Below, piece by piece: positions 26,827 through 35,405 of a stretch of 64,000 nt of DNA. The notes under the pieces were generated by a model, which ran no database searches, was not told the origin of the DNA, and saw only the letters and a program-made list of their open reading frames with translations. Both the position numbers and the translations under genes were made by a program. This stretch comes from Lacisediminihabitans sp040549525 (GTDB lineage Bacteria > Actinomycetota > Actinomycetes > Actinomycetales > Microbacteriaceae), in contig NZ_JBEPTM010000004.1 of assembly GCF_040549525.1 (NCBI RefSeq), positions 124,001 through 188,000 on the forward strand, read 5' to 3'. Positions within the stretch are counted from its first letter, which is position 1. Each line of letters opens with the position of its first letter.

Positions 26827-29757
26827 ATGACCGTTTCCCCGACTCCGACCCCGCCTCCGACCCCGGCCCCGACCCCGCCTCCGCCTCCACCCTCGGCTCG
26901 ACCGAGCGAGGTCGCGCGACCGCTGCCCGCTCCCCGAGCGCCTGAAGAGCCGAGGGCGCAGGGTTTCCCCCTCGTCGCCGTTCTCGCGCCGGTCGTCGGC
27001 TCTGTGATCATCTGGGCGCTCACCCGGTCTCCGTTCGCCCTGGTCTTCGCCCTCCTCGGCCCGCTCGTGGCGGTGGCCAGCGTCGCGGACGCCCGGCTGC
27101 AGTCCCGACGCCTGGCGCGGCGGGAATCGGCGCGGTTCGCCGGGGAGGTCGCGGCCACGCGCACCGCTATCGACAGGCGGCATGCGCGGGAGCGGGAACT
27201 ATTGCTTCGCGGGGCTCCCGGTGCGGTCGGGATCACCTCTCGGGCATCCCACGACCCCGAACGGTGGCGCGTCTCCGCGAGCGCCGGAGTGCCCGTGCGT
27301 CTCGGCCTCGGCAGCGCGCCCAGTTCGGTGCACCTCGACGGGATTGCCGTGGCTGCCGTGCGGGACGACGATCCGGTGCAGACCGCGATCGGCCATCTGC
27401 ACGATCTCGCCTCGATGGTGGAGGGCGTGCCGATCGTGGTCGACGCACGGCTCGGAATCGGTGTGTGCGGGCCGGTCACGCTGGCGCAGGCCGTCGCTCG
27501 CGGCATCCTCGTTCAGCTCGGTGACCGTCTCGCGCCGGACCTCGGTCTGTTCTCGGCCGGACCGGGGGCTCTCGACTGGATGGAGTCGTTGCCGCATCGG
27601 GCGGCGATGACACCGGGTCTGTCTGGCGGCGTCATCCGCTGGAGCTGTGAGGGCGAGTCCGGCGTGCTCGCCGTCGCGCCGCGGGTGGAGGAGCTTCCCC
27701 GGGAGTGCAGGGTGGTCGTGCGGGTCGTGGCCGGTCGTCGTGCGCGGGTGGTGCGGTCTCCGGATGATGCGAGGCTGGACCCGCCCGTCGATCTGGTCGT
27801 CGAGCTCGTCTCGGCGGAGCAGGCCATCCACCTTGGCGCTTTTCTCGCCGACGCGGCCCATCACCTCTCCCGGCGAGCTCCGCAATCGGATCGGAGCATC
27901 GAGCAGGACTTCGACTCCCTTCCGCCTCCCGAGGGGTCTTTCCGCTCTCGCGGCACCCTCGCCTGCGTGTTCGCCCGGCGCGCCGACGGGGGAGGGATGA
28001 CGGTGGACCTCGTGGCTCAGGGTCCCCACGCGATCGTCGGAGGCACGACGGGAAGTGGAAAGAGCGAACTGCTCATCAGCTGGGTGCTGGCGATGGCGCG
28101 TAGTCATTCACCCTCGGTCGTCACCTTCCTACTGGTCGACTTCAAGGGTGGCGCGACCTTCGCCGCCCTGGGCGGGCTCCCGCATGTGGTCGGCATCGTT
28201 ACCGACCTCGACGAGAGGACCGCCCACCGTGCGATGCTGAGCCTGCGGGCGGAGATCAGGTTCCGCGAGCGATTCATCGCAGATGCGGGCGCCCGGTCGG
28301 TGGATGACTCCGGCGTCGACCTGCCCCGACTCGTGATCGTGGTCGATGAATTCGCCGCGATGGCCACCGACTACCCCGAGTTGCACGACCTGTTCGCCGA
28401 CCTGGCAGCGCGGGGGAGGTCCCTCGGACTGCATCTCGTCCTGTGCACCCAGCGACCTGCCGTCGCCATCCGGGATGCGGTGCTCGCCAACGCGACCCTT
28501 CGCCTCTCGCTCAGGGTGAATAACCGGGCCGACAGCCTGGCCGTGCTCGGCACGGGGCAGGCCGCGGAGCTCTCGGGCGAGAATCCCGGCTGTGCCTTCG
28601 TCTCGAGCGACAACGGATCCGCGCAGGAGGTGCGAGTCGCCCGCGCCACGGACGCCGACATCGCCCGCGTGATCGCCCAGAACCCCCCTGGTGCGACGGA
28701 GATCCGGCGACCCTGGTGTGACGACCTCGCCTCGTCCATCCCTCTCGCTGCACTCGAACGCCACGGCGCGGGGATTCCCTTCGCCATGGTCGACCTGCCA
28801 GAGCAGCAGCGCCAGGAGACGGCACGGTACGACCCCTCCCGCCACGGCAGCCTTCTCGTGATCGGAGGTCAGGGCTCGGGAAAGAGCGAGTTGTTTGCGA
28901 CCCTTGCCGCCGCATCCGGCGTAGAGCGGCTGCCATCGAACCCTGACGCGGCCTGGGATGCCGTCGAGGCGGTGAGCGAGCGCGTTCGAACCGCAGCGAA
29001 GGGGGCGCGACTGCTGCTCGCCGACGACCTCGACGCGCTCATCGGCAGATTCGGGGAGGAGTATCAGCCCGCCTTCGTCGAGCGCCTGGTCGGGCTCGCG
29101 CGCGACGGATCCGCGGTGGGCCTGCAACTCGGCCTTGCGATGCGCCGCATTCCTCCGGCCCTTCAGACTCTCGCGTCACTCTGCGATGAACGGATCGTCC
29201 TCCGGCTCGCGTCGCGGCAGGACCACCTGATGGCCGGGGGCACCTCACCCGGGTATGTCGCACATGCCCCGCCCGGAGCGGGCGAGTGGCGTGGGTCCCG
29301 CATCCAGGTCGCCCGTACCGAGCCGGCGGCAGGCGACGGCGCGGTCCCGGGGCCGGGGGAGTGCTCGCTCGTCGATTTCGATCTCGCGGGCCTCTCCTCG
29401 GTGGCGATCGTGACGACTCGGGTCACCGAATTCGCGCGACGTCTTCGCGGGATCCGGCCGCCGCTCGGCGAGGTGGTGCTTCTCTCCTCCCCGACACGGG
29501 CCGGCGCGCTCGATGTGGTCGATCCGCGGGCGCCGTCGATCCTCATCGGTGATCCAGACACCTGGCAGAGCAACTGGGCGCTCCTCGGCGCCGCCCGTTC
29601 TCAGGGACTCGTGGTGGTGGACCGCTGCAGCGTCGCCGAATTTCGCGCGATCAGCGGTCGTCGGGCACTGCCGCCGCCGATCGGCCCGGGCAGAGAGCTG
29701 TGCTGGGCTCTGCAGCCCGATGGATCGGTGCGGCGGATGCGCGCGCCAGCAGCCTGA
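26827..29757 (+). CDS. FtsK/SpoIIIE-family ATPase, EccC-like
   Basis: A 976-residue ATPase. After a Pro/Thr-rich tail come two membrane helices (about 46-64 and 68-86), then a region of unknown fold (about 90-385). The first FtsK/SpoIIIE domain has Walker A GGTTGSGKS (G405-S413) and Walker B VIVVDEF (D507, E508); the second has GGQGSGKS (680-687) and Walker B LLLADD (D733, D734). A C-terminal third domain lacks a P-loop. Two helices plus tandem ATPase domains is the layout of EccC/EssC, the motor of type VII secretion, but no WXG100 substrate or other Ecc gene lies nearby. It may export or position components of this cluster. Confidence 0.88.
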   Translation: MTVSPTPTPPPTPAPTPPPPPPSARPSEVARPLPAPRAPEEPRAQGFPLVAVLAPVVGSVIIWALTRSPFALVFALLGPLVAVASVADARLQSRRLARRESARFAGEVAATRTAIDRRHARERELLLRGAPGAVGITSRASHDPERWRVSASAGVPVRLGLGSAPSSVHLDGIAVAAVRDDDPVQTAIGHLHDLASMVEGVPIVVDARLGIGVCGPVTLAQAVARGILVQLGDRLAPDLGLFSAGPGALDWMESLPHRAAMTPGLSGGVIRWSCEGESGVLAVAPRVEELPRECRVVVRVVAGRRARVVRSPDDARLDPPVDLVVELVSAEQAIHLGAFLADAAHHLSRRAPQSDRSIEQDFDSLPPPEGSFRSRGTLACVFARRADGGGMTVDLVAQGPHAIVGGTTGSGKSELLISWVLAMARSHSPSVVTFLLVDFKGGATFAALGGLPHVVGIVTDLDERTAHRAMLSLRAEIRFRERFIADAGARSVDDSGVDLPRLVIVVDEFAAMATDYPELHDLFADLAARGRSLGLHLVLCTQRPAVAIRDAVLANATLRLSLRVNNRADSLAVLGTGQAAELSGENPGCAFVSSDNGSAQEVRVARATDADIARVIAQNPPGATEIRRPWCDDLASSIPLAALERHGAGIPFAMVDLPEQQRQETARYDPSRHGSLLVIGGQGSGKSELFATLAAASGVERLPSNPDAAWDAVEAVSERVRTAAKGARLLLADDLDALIGRFGEEYQPAFVERLVGLARDGSAVGLQLGLAMRRIPPALQTLASLCDERIVLRLASRQDHLMAGGTSPGYVAHAPPGAGEWRGSRIQVARTEPAAGDGAVPGPGECSLVDFDLAGLSSVAIVTTRVTEFARRLRGIRPPLGEVVLLSSPTRAGALDVVDPRAPSILIGDPDTWQSNWALLGAARSQGLVVVDRCSVAEFRAISGRRALPPPIGPGRELCWALQPDGSVRRMRAPAA

Positions 29758-29796
29758 GCCTCGGGCGTGCACGCCGATCCGGCGCCAGTTGTCCGG

Positions 29797-30912
29797 CTAG
29801 GCCAGCACGCTCGCGAGGGTGCGGAAGCCGAGTCCGTGGGCCGCAGCGACGGGCTCGCTGATGATCTCGCCGGCGTGGGTGTTGAGCCCGAGGGCGAGGG
29901 AGGGATCGGCTCGCAGCGCCTCGATCCAGCCGTTGTTCGCGATGGCGCGAACATAGGGCAGCGTCGCGTTGGTGAGCGCATAGGTCGAGGTGTTCGGCAC
30001 GGCGCCCGGCATGTTGGCGACGCAGTAGAACAGCGAACCGTGCACCGTGAAGGTGGGATCGGCGTGGGTGGTCGCGTGGGAATCGGCGAAGCATCCGCCC
30101 TGGTCGACGGCGATGTCAACGAGCACGCTGCCCGGCTTCATCCGCGACACGAGTTCGTTGCTCACGAGCTTCGGGGCCTTTGCGCCGGGCACGAGCACGG
30201 ATCCGATCACCATGTCGGCATCAACGCAGGCCCGGTCGATCTCGAACGAATTGGAGGCGATGGTCTTGACGCGTCCGGCGTAGAGGGCATCGAGTTCGCG
30301 CAGTCGCTGGAGGTTCGTGTCGAGTACCGTGACCTCCGCACCGAGCCCCACCGCCACGGACAGGGCGTTGGTTCCGGCGACGCCGCCGCCGAGCACGACG
30401 ATCCGGGCGGGATGGGTGCCGGGAACCCCGGGCACCAGCAGGCCGGGGCCGCCGTTGGGCTTGAGCATCGCGTTGGCGCCGACGATCGGGGCGAGTCGAC
30501 CGGCGACCTCGCTCATCGGGGCGAGCAGCGGCAGTGCTCGGGAGGGCAGCTGCACGGTCTCGTAGGCGATGCCGGTCACACCGCGCGACACCAGTTCGTC
30601 GGTGAGGCGGCGTTCGGCTGCCAGGTGGAGGTAGGTGAACAGCAGCAGGTCATCCCGGAAGTAGCCATATTCGCTCTCGACGGGCTCCTTCACCTTGAGC
30701 AGCAGGTCTGCAGCGGCCCAGGTCGATGCCGCATCCGGGCTGATGGAGGCGCCGGCATCGCTGTAGGCCTCGTCCGGAATGGATGACCCGAGGCCCGCTC
30801 CGCTCTGCACGAGCACCTCGTGGCCGTGCGCGACGAGATCATGCACTCCCGCGGGGGTGATCGCTACCCGGAACTCGTTGTTCTTGACCTCGGACGGAAC
30901 GGCGACTCTCAT
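29797..30912 (-). CDS. ald: Alanine dehydrogenase
   Basis: A 371-residue enzyme, exactly the usual length, which interconverts L-alanine and pyruvate plus ammonia with NAD. The N-terminal half has MRVAVPSEVKNNEFRVA (with R15 at the substrate site) and the Rossmann domain has VVLGGGVAGTNALSVA; the C-terminal NMPGAVPNTSTYALTNATLP is characteristic of the family. The ATG at 30912 is preceded by AGGAG (30917-30921) at four-base spacing; a start further upstream is unlikely. It faces the EccC-like gene tail to tail. It may recycle alanine made by the pyruvate-dependent aminotransferase of the polyamine pathway. Confidence 0.97.
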   Translation of the reverse strand: MRVAVPSEVKNNEFRVAITPAGVHDLVAHGHEVLVQSGAGLGSSIPDEAYSDAGASISPDAASTWAAADLLLKVKEPVESEYGYFRDDLLLFTYLHLAAERRLTDELVSRGVTGIAYETVQLPSRALPLLAPMSEVAGRLAPIVGANAMLKPNGGPGLLVPGVPGTHPARIVVLGGGVAGTNALSVAVGLGAEVTVLDTNLQRLRELDALYAGRVKTIASNSFEIDRACVDADMVIGSVLVPGAKAPKLVSNELVSRMKPGSVLVDIAVDQGGCFADSHATTHADPTFTVHGSLFYCVANMPGAVPNTSTYALTNATLPYVRAIANNGWIEALRADPSLALGLNTHAGEIISEPVAAAHGLGFRTLASVLA

Positions 30913-31209
30913 GACACTCCTGGGTGATTGTCGGTGCGATGGTGCCACGACGGTGTGGCGGCGGACGACCGGATCATCGGTCCCGCACCCCTCAGCGTAG
31001 CGGCGAGAGACGCGTGATTCCGCAATGAAATTATGCGTCGAGGTACTGATTTCGTGAAGATTGTGTTTCGAGATGGTGGTTTTGCTCCTTTTAGAGTGCG
31101 CTCGGGCGGTCAGCTGTGCGAGTATCTAGCAACGCGGCTCGACCACTGTGGTTCGCCTGGTGGTCCGCCGGTGTCCCGTTTGCATATGTCGTGAAGGAGT
31201 CGCATCTCA
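30913..31209. other. Intergenic region between ald and potD
   Basis: A 297-base divergent spacer. Its middle (about 31010-31095) is visibly AT-richer than the genome and contains runs such as GGTTTTGCTCCTTTTAGAG. It must hold the promoters of both genes, but I cannot pick a convincing -35/-10 pair for potD. AAGGAG at 31197-31202 is the likely potD ribosome binding site. No small gene is apparent. Confidence 0.5.
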
Positions 31210-32424
31210 ATGACCAGGTCACTACCAACGGATCCGATGGTCCAACGTCTGATCCGCGAGGCACGCACCGCCTCACTCTCCCGTCGCAACGTCCTCACCG
31301 GCGCCGGCATCGGCGCTGCAGCGCTCTCACTCGCTGCCTGTTCGACCGGGGGACCGGCCGCGAAGCCCACCGCAGCGGTGGACAAGTCGAGTAGTGACAA
31401 GAAGATCAAGTGGGACAACTGGGCGGCGTACCTCGACGAGGATGCGGACGGCAAGACGCACCCGACGCTCGATGCCTTCGAGAAGCAGTCCGGCATTTCC
31501 GTGAAATACGACGTCGCGGTCGATGACAACAACACGTACTACGGCAAGGTGAAGGACCAGCTCGCCCTGGGCCAGGACATCGGTGCCGACCTCGTCTGTC
31601 TCACCGACTGGATGGTCAGCCGCCTCATCAACTTCGGTTACGTCCAGAACTTCGACCTCTCGAAGATCCCGAACGCCAAGAACCTGACCCCGTCCCTCAA
31701 GAACGTGGACTTCGACCCCGGACGCAAGAAATCGCTGCCCTGGCAGGGCGGCTTCGCCGGTATCTGCTGGAACAAGGACAAGGTGCCCGGCGGTCTCAAG
31801 TCGGTCGACGACCTCTGGGACCCGTCGCTCAAGGGCCGAATCGGAGTGCTCTCGGAGATGCGCGACACGATCGGCCTCATCATGATGCAGGCAGGGGTGG
31901 ACATCTCCTCCAAGTGGGCCGACTCGAAGTTCGACGACGCCATCGACGTGTTCCGCAAGCAGGTCAACGATGGCCAGATCCGCAACATCAAGGGCAACGC
32001 CTACCTCGAAGACCTCAAGAGTGAGGACACGCTCGCCGCGATCTGCTGGTCCGGTGACATCACGGTGATCAACGCCGAGGCCGGTGACAAGTGGGAGTTC
32101 GCCATCCCCGAGGCCGGCGGCACGCTCTGGAACGACAACTTCGTGATCCCGATCGGGTCGCAGAAGAAGTCCGCCTCGGAGGAACTCATCAACTACTACT
32201 ACCAGCCGGAGGTCGCCGCGGAGGTCGCCGCCTGGGTCAACTACATCACCCCGGTCGTCGGCGCGAAGGAGGCGATGGTTGCCATCGACCCCACCCTCGC
32301 CGACAACCAGTTGATCTTCCCCGACGAGAAGACGCTCTCGAACACCAAGGTCTTCCGCACTCTCACCGGGGCAGAGGAAAGCAAATTCGGCGCCGCGTTC
32401 CAGGCCGTCCTTCTGGGCTCCTGA
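31210..32424 (+). CDS. potD: Polyamine ABC transporter substrate-binding lipoprotein (PotD-like)
   Basis: A 404-residue lipoprotein that captures spermidine or putrescine at the membrane surface. The N-terminus has a twin-arginine motif (SRRNVLTG, about 24-31), a hydrophobic stretch and the lipobox LAAC, so export is probably by the Tat route with lipid attachment at Cys44. The mature part matches PotD/PotF-type proteins: WDNWAAYLDED, a central LPWQGGFAGICWNKDKVP and the hinge-proximal GTLWNDNFVIP. It starts the potD-potA-potB-potC-aminotransferase operon. Polyamine is preferred over other ligands from homology and operon content. Confidence 0.92.
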   Translation: MTRSLPTDPMVQRLIREARTASLSRRNVLTGAGIGAAALSLAACSTGGPAAKPTAAVDKSSSDKKIKWDNWAAYLDEDADGKTHPTLDAFEKQSGISVKYDVAVDDNNTYYGKVKDQLALGQDIGADLVCLTDWMVSRLINFGYVQNFDLSKIPNAKNLTPSLKNVDFDPGRKKSLPWQGGFAGICWNKDKVPGGLKSVDDLWDPSLKGRIGVLSEMRDTIGLIMMQAGVDISSKWADSKFDDAIDVFRKQVNDGQIRNIKGNAYLEDLKSEDTLAAICWSGDITVINAEAGDKWEFAIPEAGGTLWNDNFVIPIGSQKKSASEELINYYYQPEVAAEVAAWVNYITPVVGAKEAMVAIDPTLADNQLIFPDEKTLSNTKVFRTLTGAEESKFGAAFQAVLLGS

Positions 32425-33623
32425 TGGCGACGGGTGCATTTGCGGAGTCCGGCGCCGACCTCGAGCTCGTCGGCATCCAGAAGCGATTCCCCGGCTTCAC
32501 CGCCATCGAGGAGATGAATCTGGTCATTCCGGCCGGATCGTTCTTCGCGCTGCTCGGACCGTCCGGCTGTGGCAAGACCACCACTCTCCGTCTCGTCGCG
32601 GGGCTCGAGGAGGCCACCTCCGGTCGCATCCTCATCGGCGGCAAGGATGTCACCGAAACCAAACCGTTCCAGCGTCCGGTGAACACGGTCTTCCAGAGCT
32701 ATGCGCTGTTTCCGCACATGTCGATCATCGACAATGTGGCCTTCGGACTGCGCCGACGCAAGATCGCGGATGCCTCCACTAAGGCGCACGAGGCGCTCAA
32801 GCTGGTCGAGCTCGACCATCTCGCGGCACGTCGCCCCGCGCAACTCTCCGGAGGTCAGCAGCAGCGCGTCGCCCTCGCCCGGGCAATCGTCAACCGTCCG
32901 GCGCTCCTGTTGCTCGATGAGCCGCTCGGGGCCCTCGACCTCAAGCTCCGTCGCCAGATGCAACTCGAACTCAAGTCCATCCAGGAAGAGGTCGGCCTCA
33001 CCTTCCTCCACGTCACCCACGACCAGGAGGAGGCCATGACCATGGCCGACACCGTCGCGGTGATGAACAAGGGACGCATCGAGCAACTCGGCTCGCCCGA
33101 GGTGCTCTACGAGCTTCCGCGCACGGCCTTCGTCGCCAACTTCCTCGGCCAGTCGAACCTCTTCAGCGGCCCGGTCGCCGGCACGACTGCTGACAGCATC
33201 TCTGTCGACATCGAAGGCTGCAAGATCGTCGTGCCGAAGTCACGCGCACAGCGTCACTCCGGAATCGTGACCGTCGGGGTTCGCCCGGAGAAGCTCGGCC
33301 TCCATCTCAGCGAGCCGGCAGAGTCGGCCGGCACCAACGTCCTCGGTCCCGGTCGCGTGATCGACGTCTCGTTCAGCGGCGTGAGCACGCAGTACATCAT
33401 CGCCATTCCCGGTCTCGGATCGGTCGTGGTGTTCGTGCAGAACACCGGAGACGGACCTGTCGTCACCGAGGGTGCGGAGTCCTGGGTCTCGTGGAAGGTC
33501 GAGCACGGCTTCGGACTCGAAGACGAAGCCCCGGCGACACCGCGGTTCGCGGCCGACACTGATACCGCATCGATCGCCGTGCAGAAGAAGCGGGCGCTCA
33601 TGTCGGAGCTCGAGGAAGCCTGA
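32424..33623 (+). CDS. potA: Polyamine ABC transporter ATP-binding protein
   Basis: A 399-residue importer ATPase. Walker A is GPSGCGKTT (45-53), the Q-loop FQSYALFPH, signature LSGGQQQR (141-148), Walker B LLLLDEP (161-167) and the switch histidine in HVTHDQEEA. A C-terminal TOBE-type regulatory domain follows (VTVGVRPEKLGL and beyond), as in PotA/FbpC. The ATG overlaps the potD stop by one base (TGATG). It would energise the PotB/PotC channel. Confidence 0.95.
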   Translation: MATGAFAESGADLELVGIQKRFPGFTAIEEMNLVIPAGSFFALLGPSGCGKTTTLRLVAGLEEATSGRILIGGKDVTETKPFQRPVNTVFQSYALFPHMSIIDNVAFGLRRRKIADASTKAHEALKLVELDHLAARRPAQLSGGQQQRVALARAIVNRPALLLLDEPLGALDLKLRRQMQLELKSIQEEVGLTFLHVTHDQEEAMTMADTVAVMNKGRIEQLGSPEVLYELPRTAFVANFLGQSNLFSGPVAGTTADSISVDIEGCKIVVPKSRAQRHSGIVTVGVRPEKLGLHLSEPAESAGTNVLGPGRVIDVSFSGVSTQYIIAIPGLGSVVVFVQNTGDGPVVTEGAESWVSWKVEHGFGLEDEAPATPRFAADTDTASIAVQKKRALMSELEEA

Positions 33624-33627
33624 GGTC

Positions 33628-34539
33628 ATGGCATTCTCCGCATTCGCCACCGGCACCGCGCAGGAACAGGCTCCGCGCCGCAAGAGCCGCATCGCCCTGT
33701 TCCTGCTGCTCCCGGGCATCCTCTACCTGGTGCTGTTCTTCCTGGTTCCGCTGGTGTCGCTCGTCATCACGTCGTTGCAGGCTCCCTCCGCGCTCGGCGA
33801 TATCGGGGCCTACCGGACCGCCTTCGAGTGGCAGAACTACGTCACCTCCATCTCGCAGTACGGCGGCCAGATCGTGCGGTCGTTCTTCTACGCGGTGCTC
33901 GCCACGGTGTTCGCGCTGCTGTTCAGCTATCCGCTCGCCTACTTCATCGGGGTGAAGGCACGCCGCTGGCCGCTCCTTCAGAACCTGATGCTCGTGCTGG
34001 TGATCGCCCCGTTCTTCATCAGCTTCCTCTTGCGCACCCTGGCCTGGAAGTCGCTCCTCTCGGATGAGTCGGCGTTCGTCACCGGGCTCAAGGCTCTCTC
34101 TCTCCTTGCCCCGGATGCTCACGTGACCGGCACCCCGGTGGCTGTCGTCTTCGGGCTCACCTACAACTTCATCCCCTTCATGACGCTCCCGCTGTATGCG
34201 GCGCTCGAGCGGCTCGACACCCGCTATCTCGAGGCGGGAAGCGATCTCTACGCGCATCCGTTCACCGTCTTCCGCACCGTGACGATTCCGCTGTCGATGC
34301 CGGGCATCGTCTCCGGGGTGCTGCTCACCTTCATCCCCGCGGCAGGCGACTATGTGAACGCCAGTCGGGAGTTCCTCGGCGGCACCGGCACTTCGATGAT
34401 CGGAAACGTGATCGAAAGCAACTTCCTCGTGCTGCTCAATTACCCCGCCGCGGCATCGCTGTCGATCATCCTCATGGTCGTGATCCTGGCGATCGTCACC
34501 GTCTATGTGCGCCGGAGTGGAACGGAGGACCTGCTGTGA
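33628..34539 (+). CDS. potB: Polyamine ABC transporter permease (PotB-like)
   Basis: A 303-residue inner-membrane permease with about six helices. The conserved cytoplasmic loop that docks on the ATPase is visible as EAGSDLYAHPFTVFRTVTIPLSMPG, in the EAA position. The ATG at 33628 follows the potA stop by four bases, with TGAGGT as ribosome binding site. With the next gene it forms the heterodimeric channel for polyamine uptake. Confidence 0.93.
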   Translation: MAFSAFATGTAQEQAPRRKSRIALFLLLPGILYLVLFFLVPLVSLVITSLQAPSALGDIGAYRTAFEWQNYVTSISQYGGQIVRSFFYAVLATVFALLFSYPLAYFIGVKARRWPLLQNLMLVLVIAPFFISFLLRTLAWKSLLSDESAFVTGLKALSLLAPDAHVTGTPVAVVFGLTYNFIPFMTLPLYAALERLDTRYLEAGSDLYAHPFTVFRTVTIPLSMPGIVSGVLLTFIPAAGDYVNASREFLGGTGTSMIGNVIESNFLVLLNYPAAASLSIILMVVILAIVTVYVRRSGTEDLL

Positions 34540-35405
34540 CCCTTCAGGAATCGCGGGCGATCGCGGCGGCAGTGGATGCCCCTCCCGCCCCGCGCGGACC
34601 TCGCGTTCGCTTCAGCCTCGGCAGTTGGCTGCTTCCTGTCTACACGACGCTCGCGCTCGTGTTCCTCCTCATCCCCATCGCCTACACCTTCATCTTCTCG
34701 TTCAACGACTCCATCAAGTCCAACATCTCCTGGCGAGGGTTCACGCTCAACAACTGGACCCATGTCTGCGATGCGCAGGATGTCTGCGCGGCGTTCAGCA
34801 ACAGCATCCTGATCGGCGTGACAGCGACGGTGATCGCCACGATCCTCGGCACCATGATCGCGATCGCCCTCGTGCGCTACCGGTTCCGCTTCCGTTCGGC
34901 GATCAGCCTGCTGCTGTTCCTGCCGATGGCCACCCCTGAGGTCGTTCTCGGAGCGGGCCTCGCGGCAGAGTTCCTCGGTGCCGGAGTGGAAAAGGGGCTG
35001 GTCACGATCATCATCGCCCACACGATGTTCTGCATCAGCTTCGTGGTGGTCACGGTGAAAGCACGTGTGTCCAGTCTCGATCCCGCGCTCGAGGAGGCGG
35101 GTCGCGATCTGTACGGATCTCCGGCCCAGGTGTTCTGGCGCATCACGTTCCCGTTGCTGCTTCCCGGGATCGTCGCGGCGGCGCTGCTGTCGTTCGCGCT
35201 GAGTTTCGACGACTTCATCATCACCAACTTCAACTCCGGATCGGCGACGACCTTCCCCAAGTTCGTCTACATCGCGGCTGCTCGCGGCATCCCGGCGGAA
35301 GCGAACGTGATCGCTTCGGCGGTATTCCTCATCGCGATCGTTCTCGTGGTGGCGCAACAGGTGAGTGCTGCGGCCCGCCGAAAGCGACTGGCCAAGGTCG
35401 GTTGA
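34536..35405 (+). CDS. potC: Polyamine ABC transporter permease (PotC-like)
   Basis: A 289-residue permease with about six helices. The EAA loop reads EEAGRDLYGSPAQVFWRITF, followed by the PotC-typical FALSFDDFIITNF. The GTG start overlaps the potB stop by four bases. The Pro/Arg-rich N-terminus lies in the cytoplasm. Confidence 0.93.
   Translation: MTLQESRAIAAAVDAPPAPRGPRVRFSLGSWLLPVYTTLALVFLLIPIAYTFIFSFNDSIKSNISWRGFTLNNWTHVCDAQDVCAAFSNSILIGVTATVIATILGTMIAIALVRYRFRFRSAISLLLFLPMATPEVVLGAGLAAEFLGAGVEKGLVTIIIAHTMFCISFVVVTVKARVSSLDPALEEAGRDLYGSPAQVFWRITFPLLLPGIVAAALLSFALSFDDFIITNFNSGSATTFPKFVYIAAARGIPAEANVIASAVFLIAIVLVVAQQVSAAARRKRLAKVG

Noticed and set aside
29764..29775. GGCGTGCACGCC as a terminator between the EccC-like gene and ald
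   Set aside because: It is a perfect palindrome without a loop, so it cannot form a stable RNA hairpin of full length, and no T-run follows.
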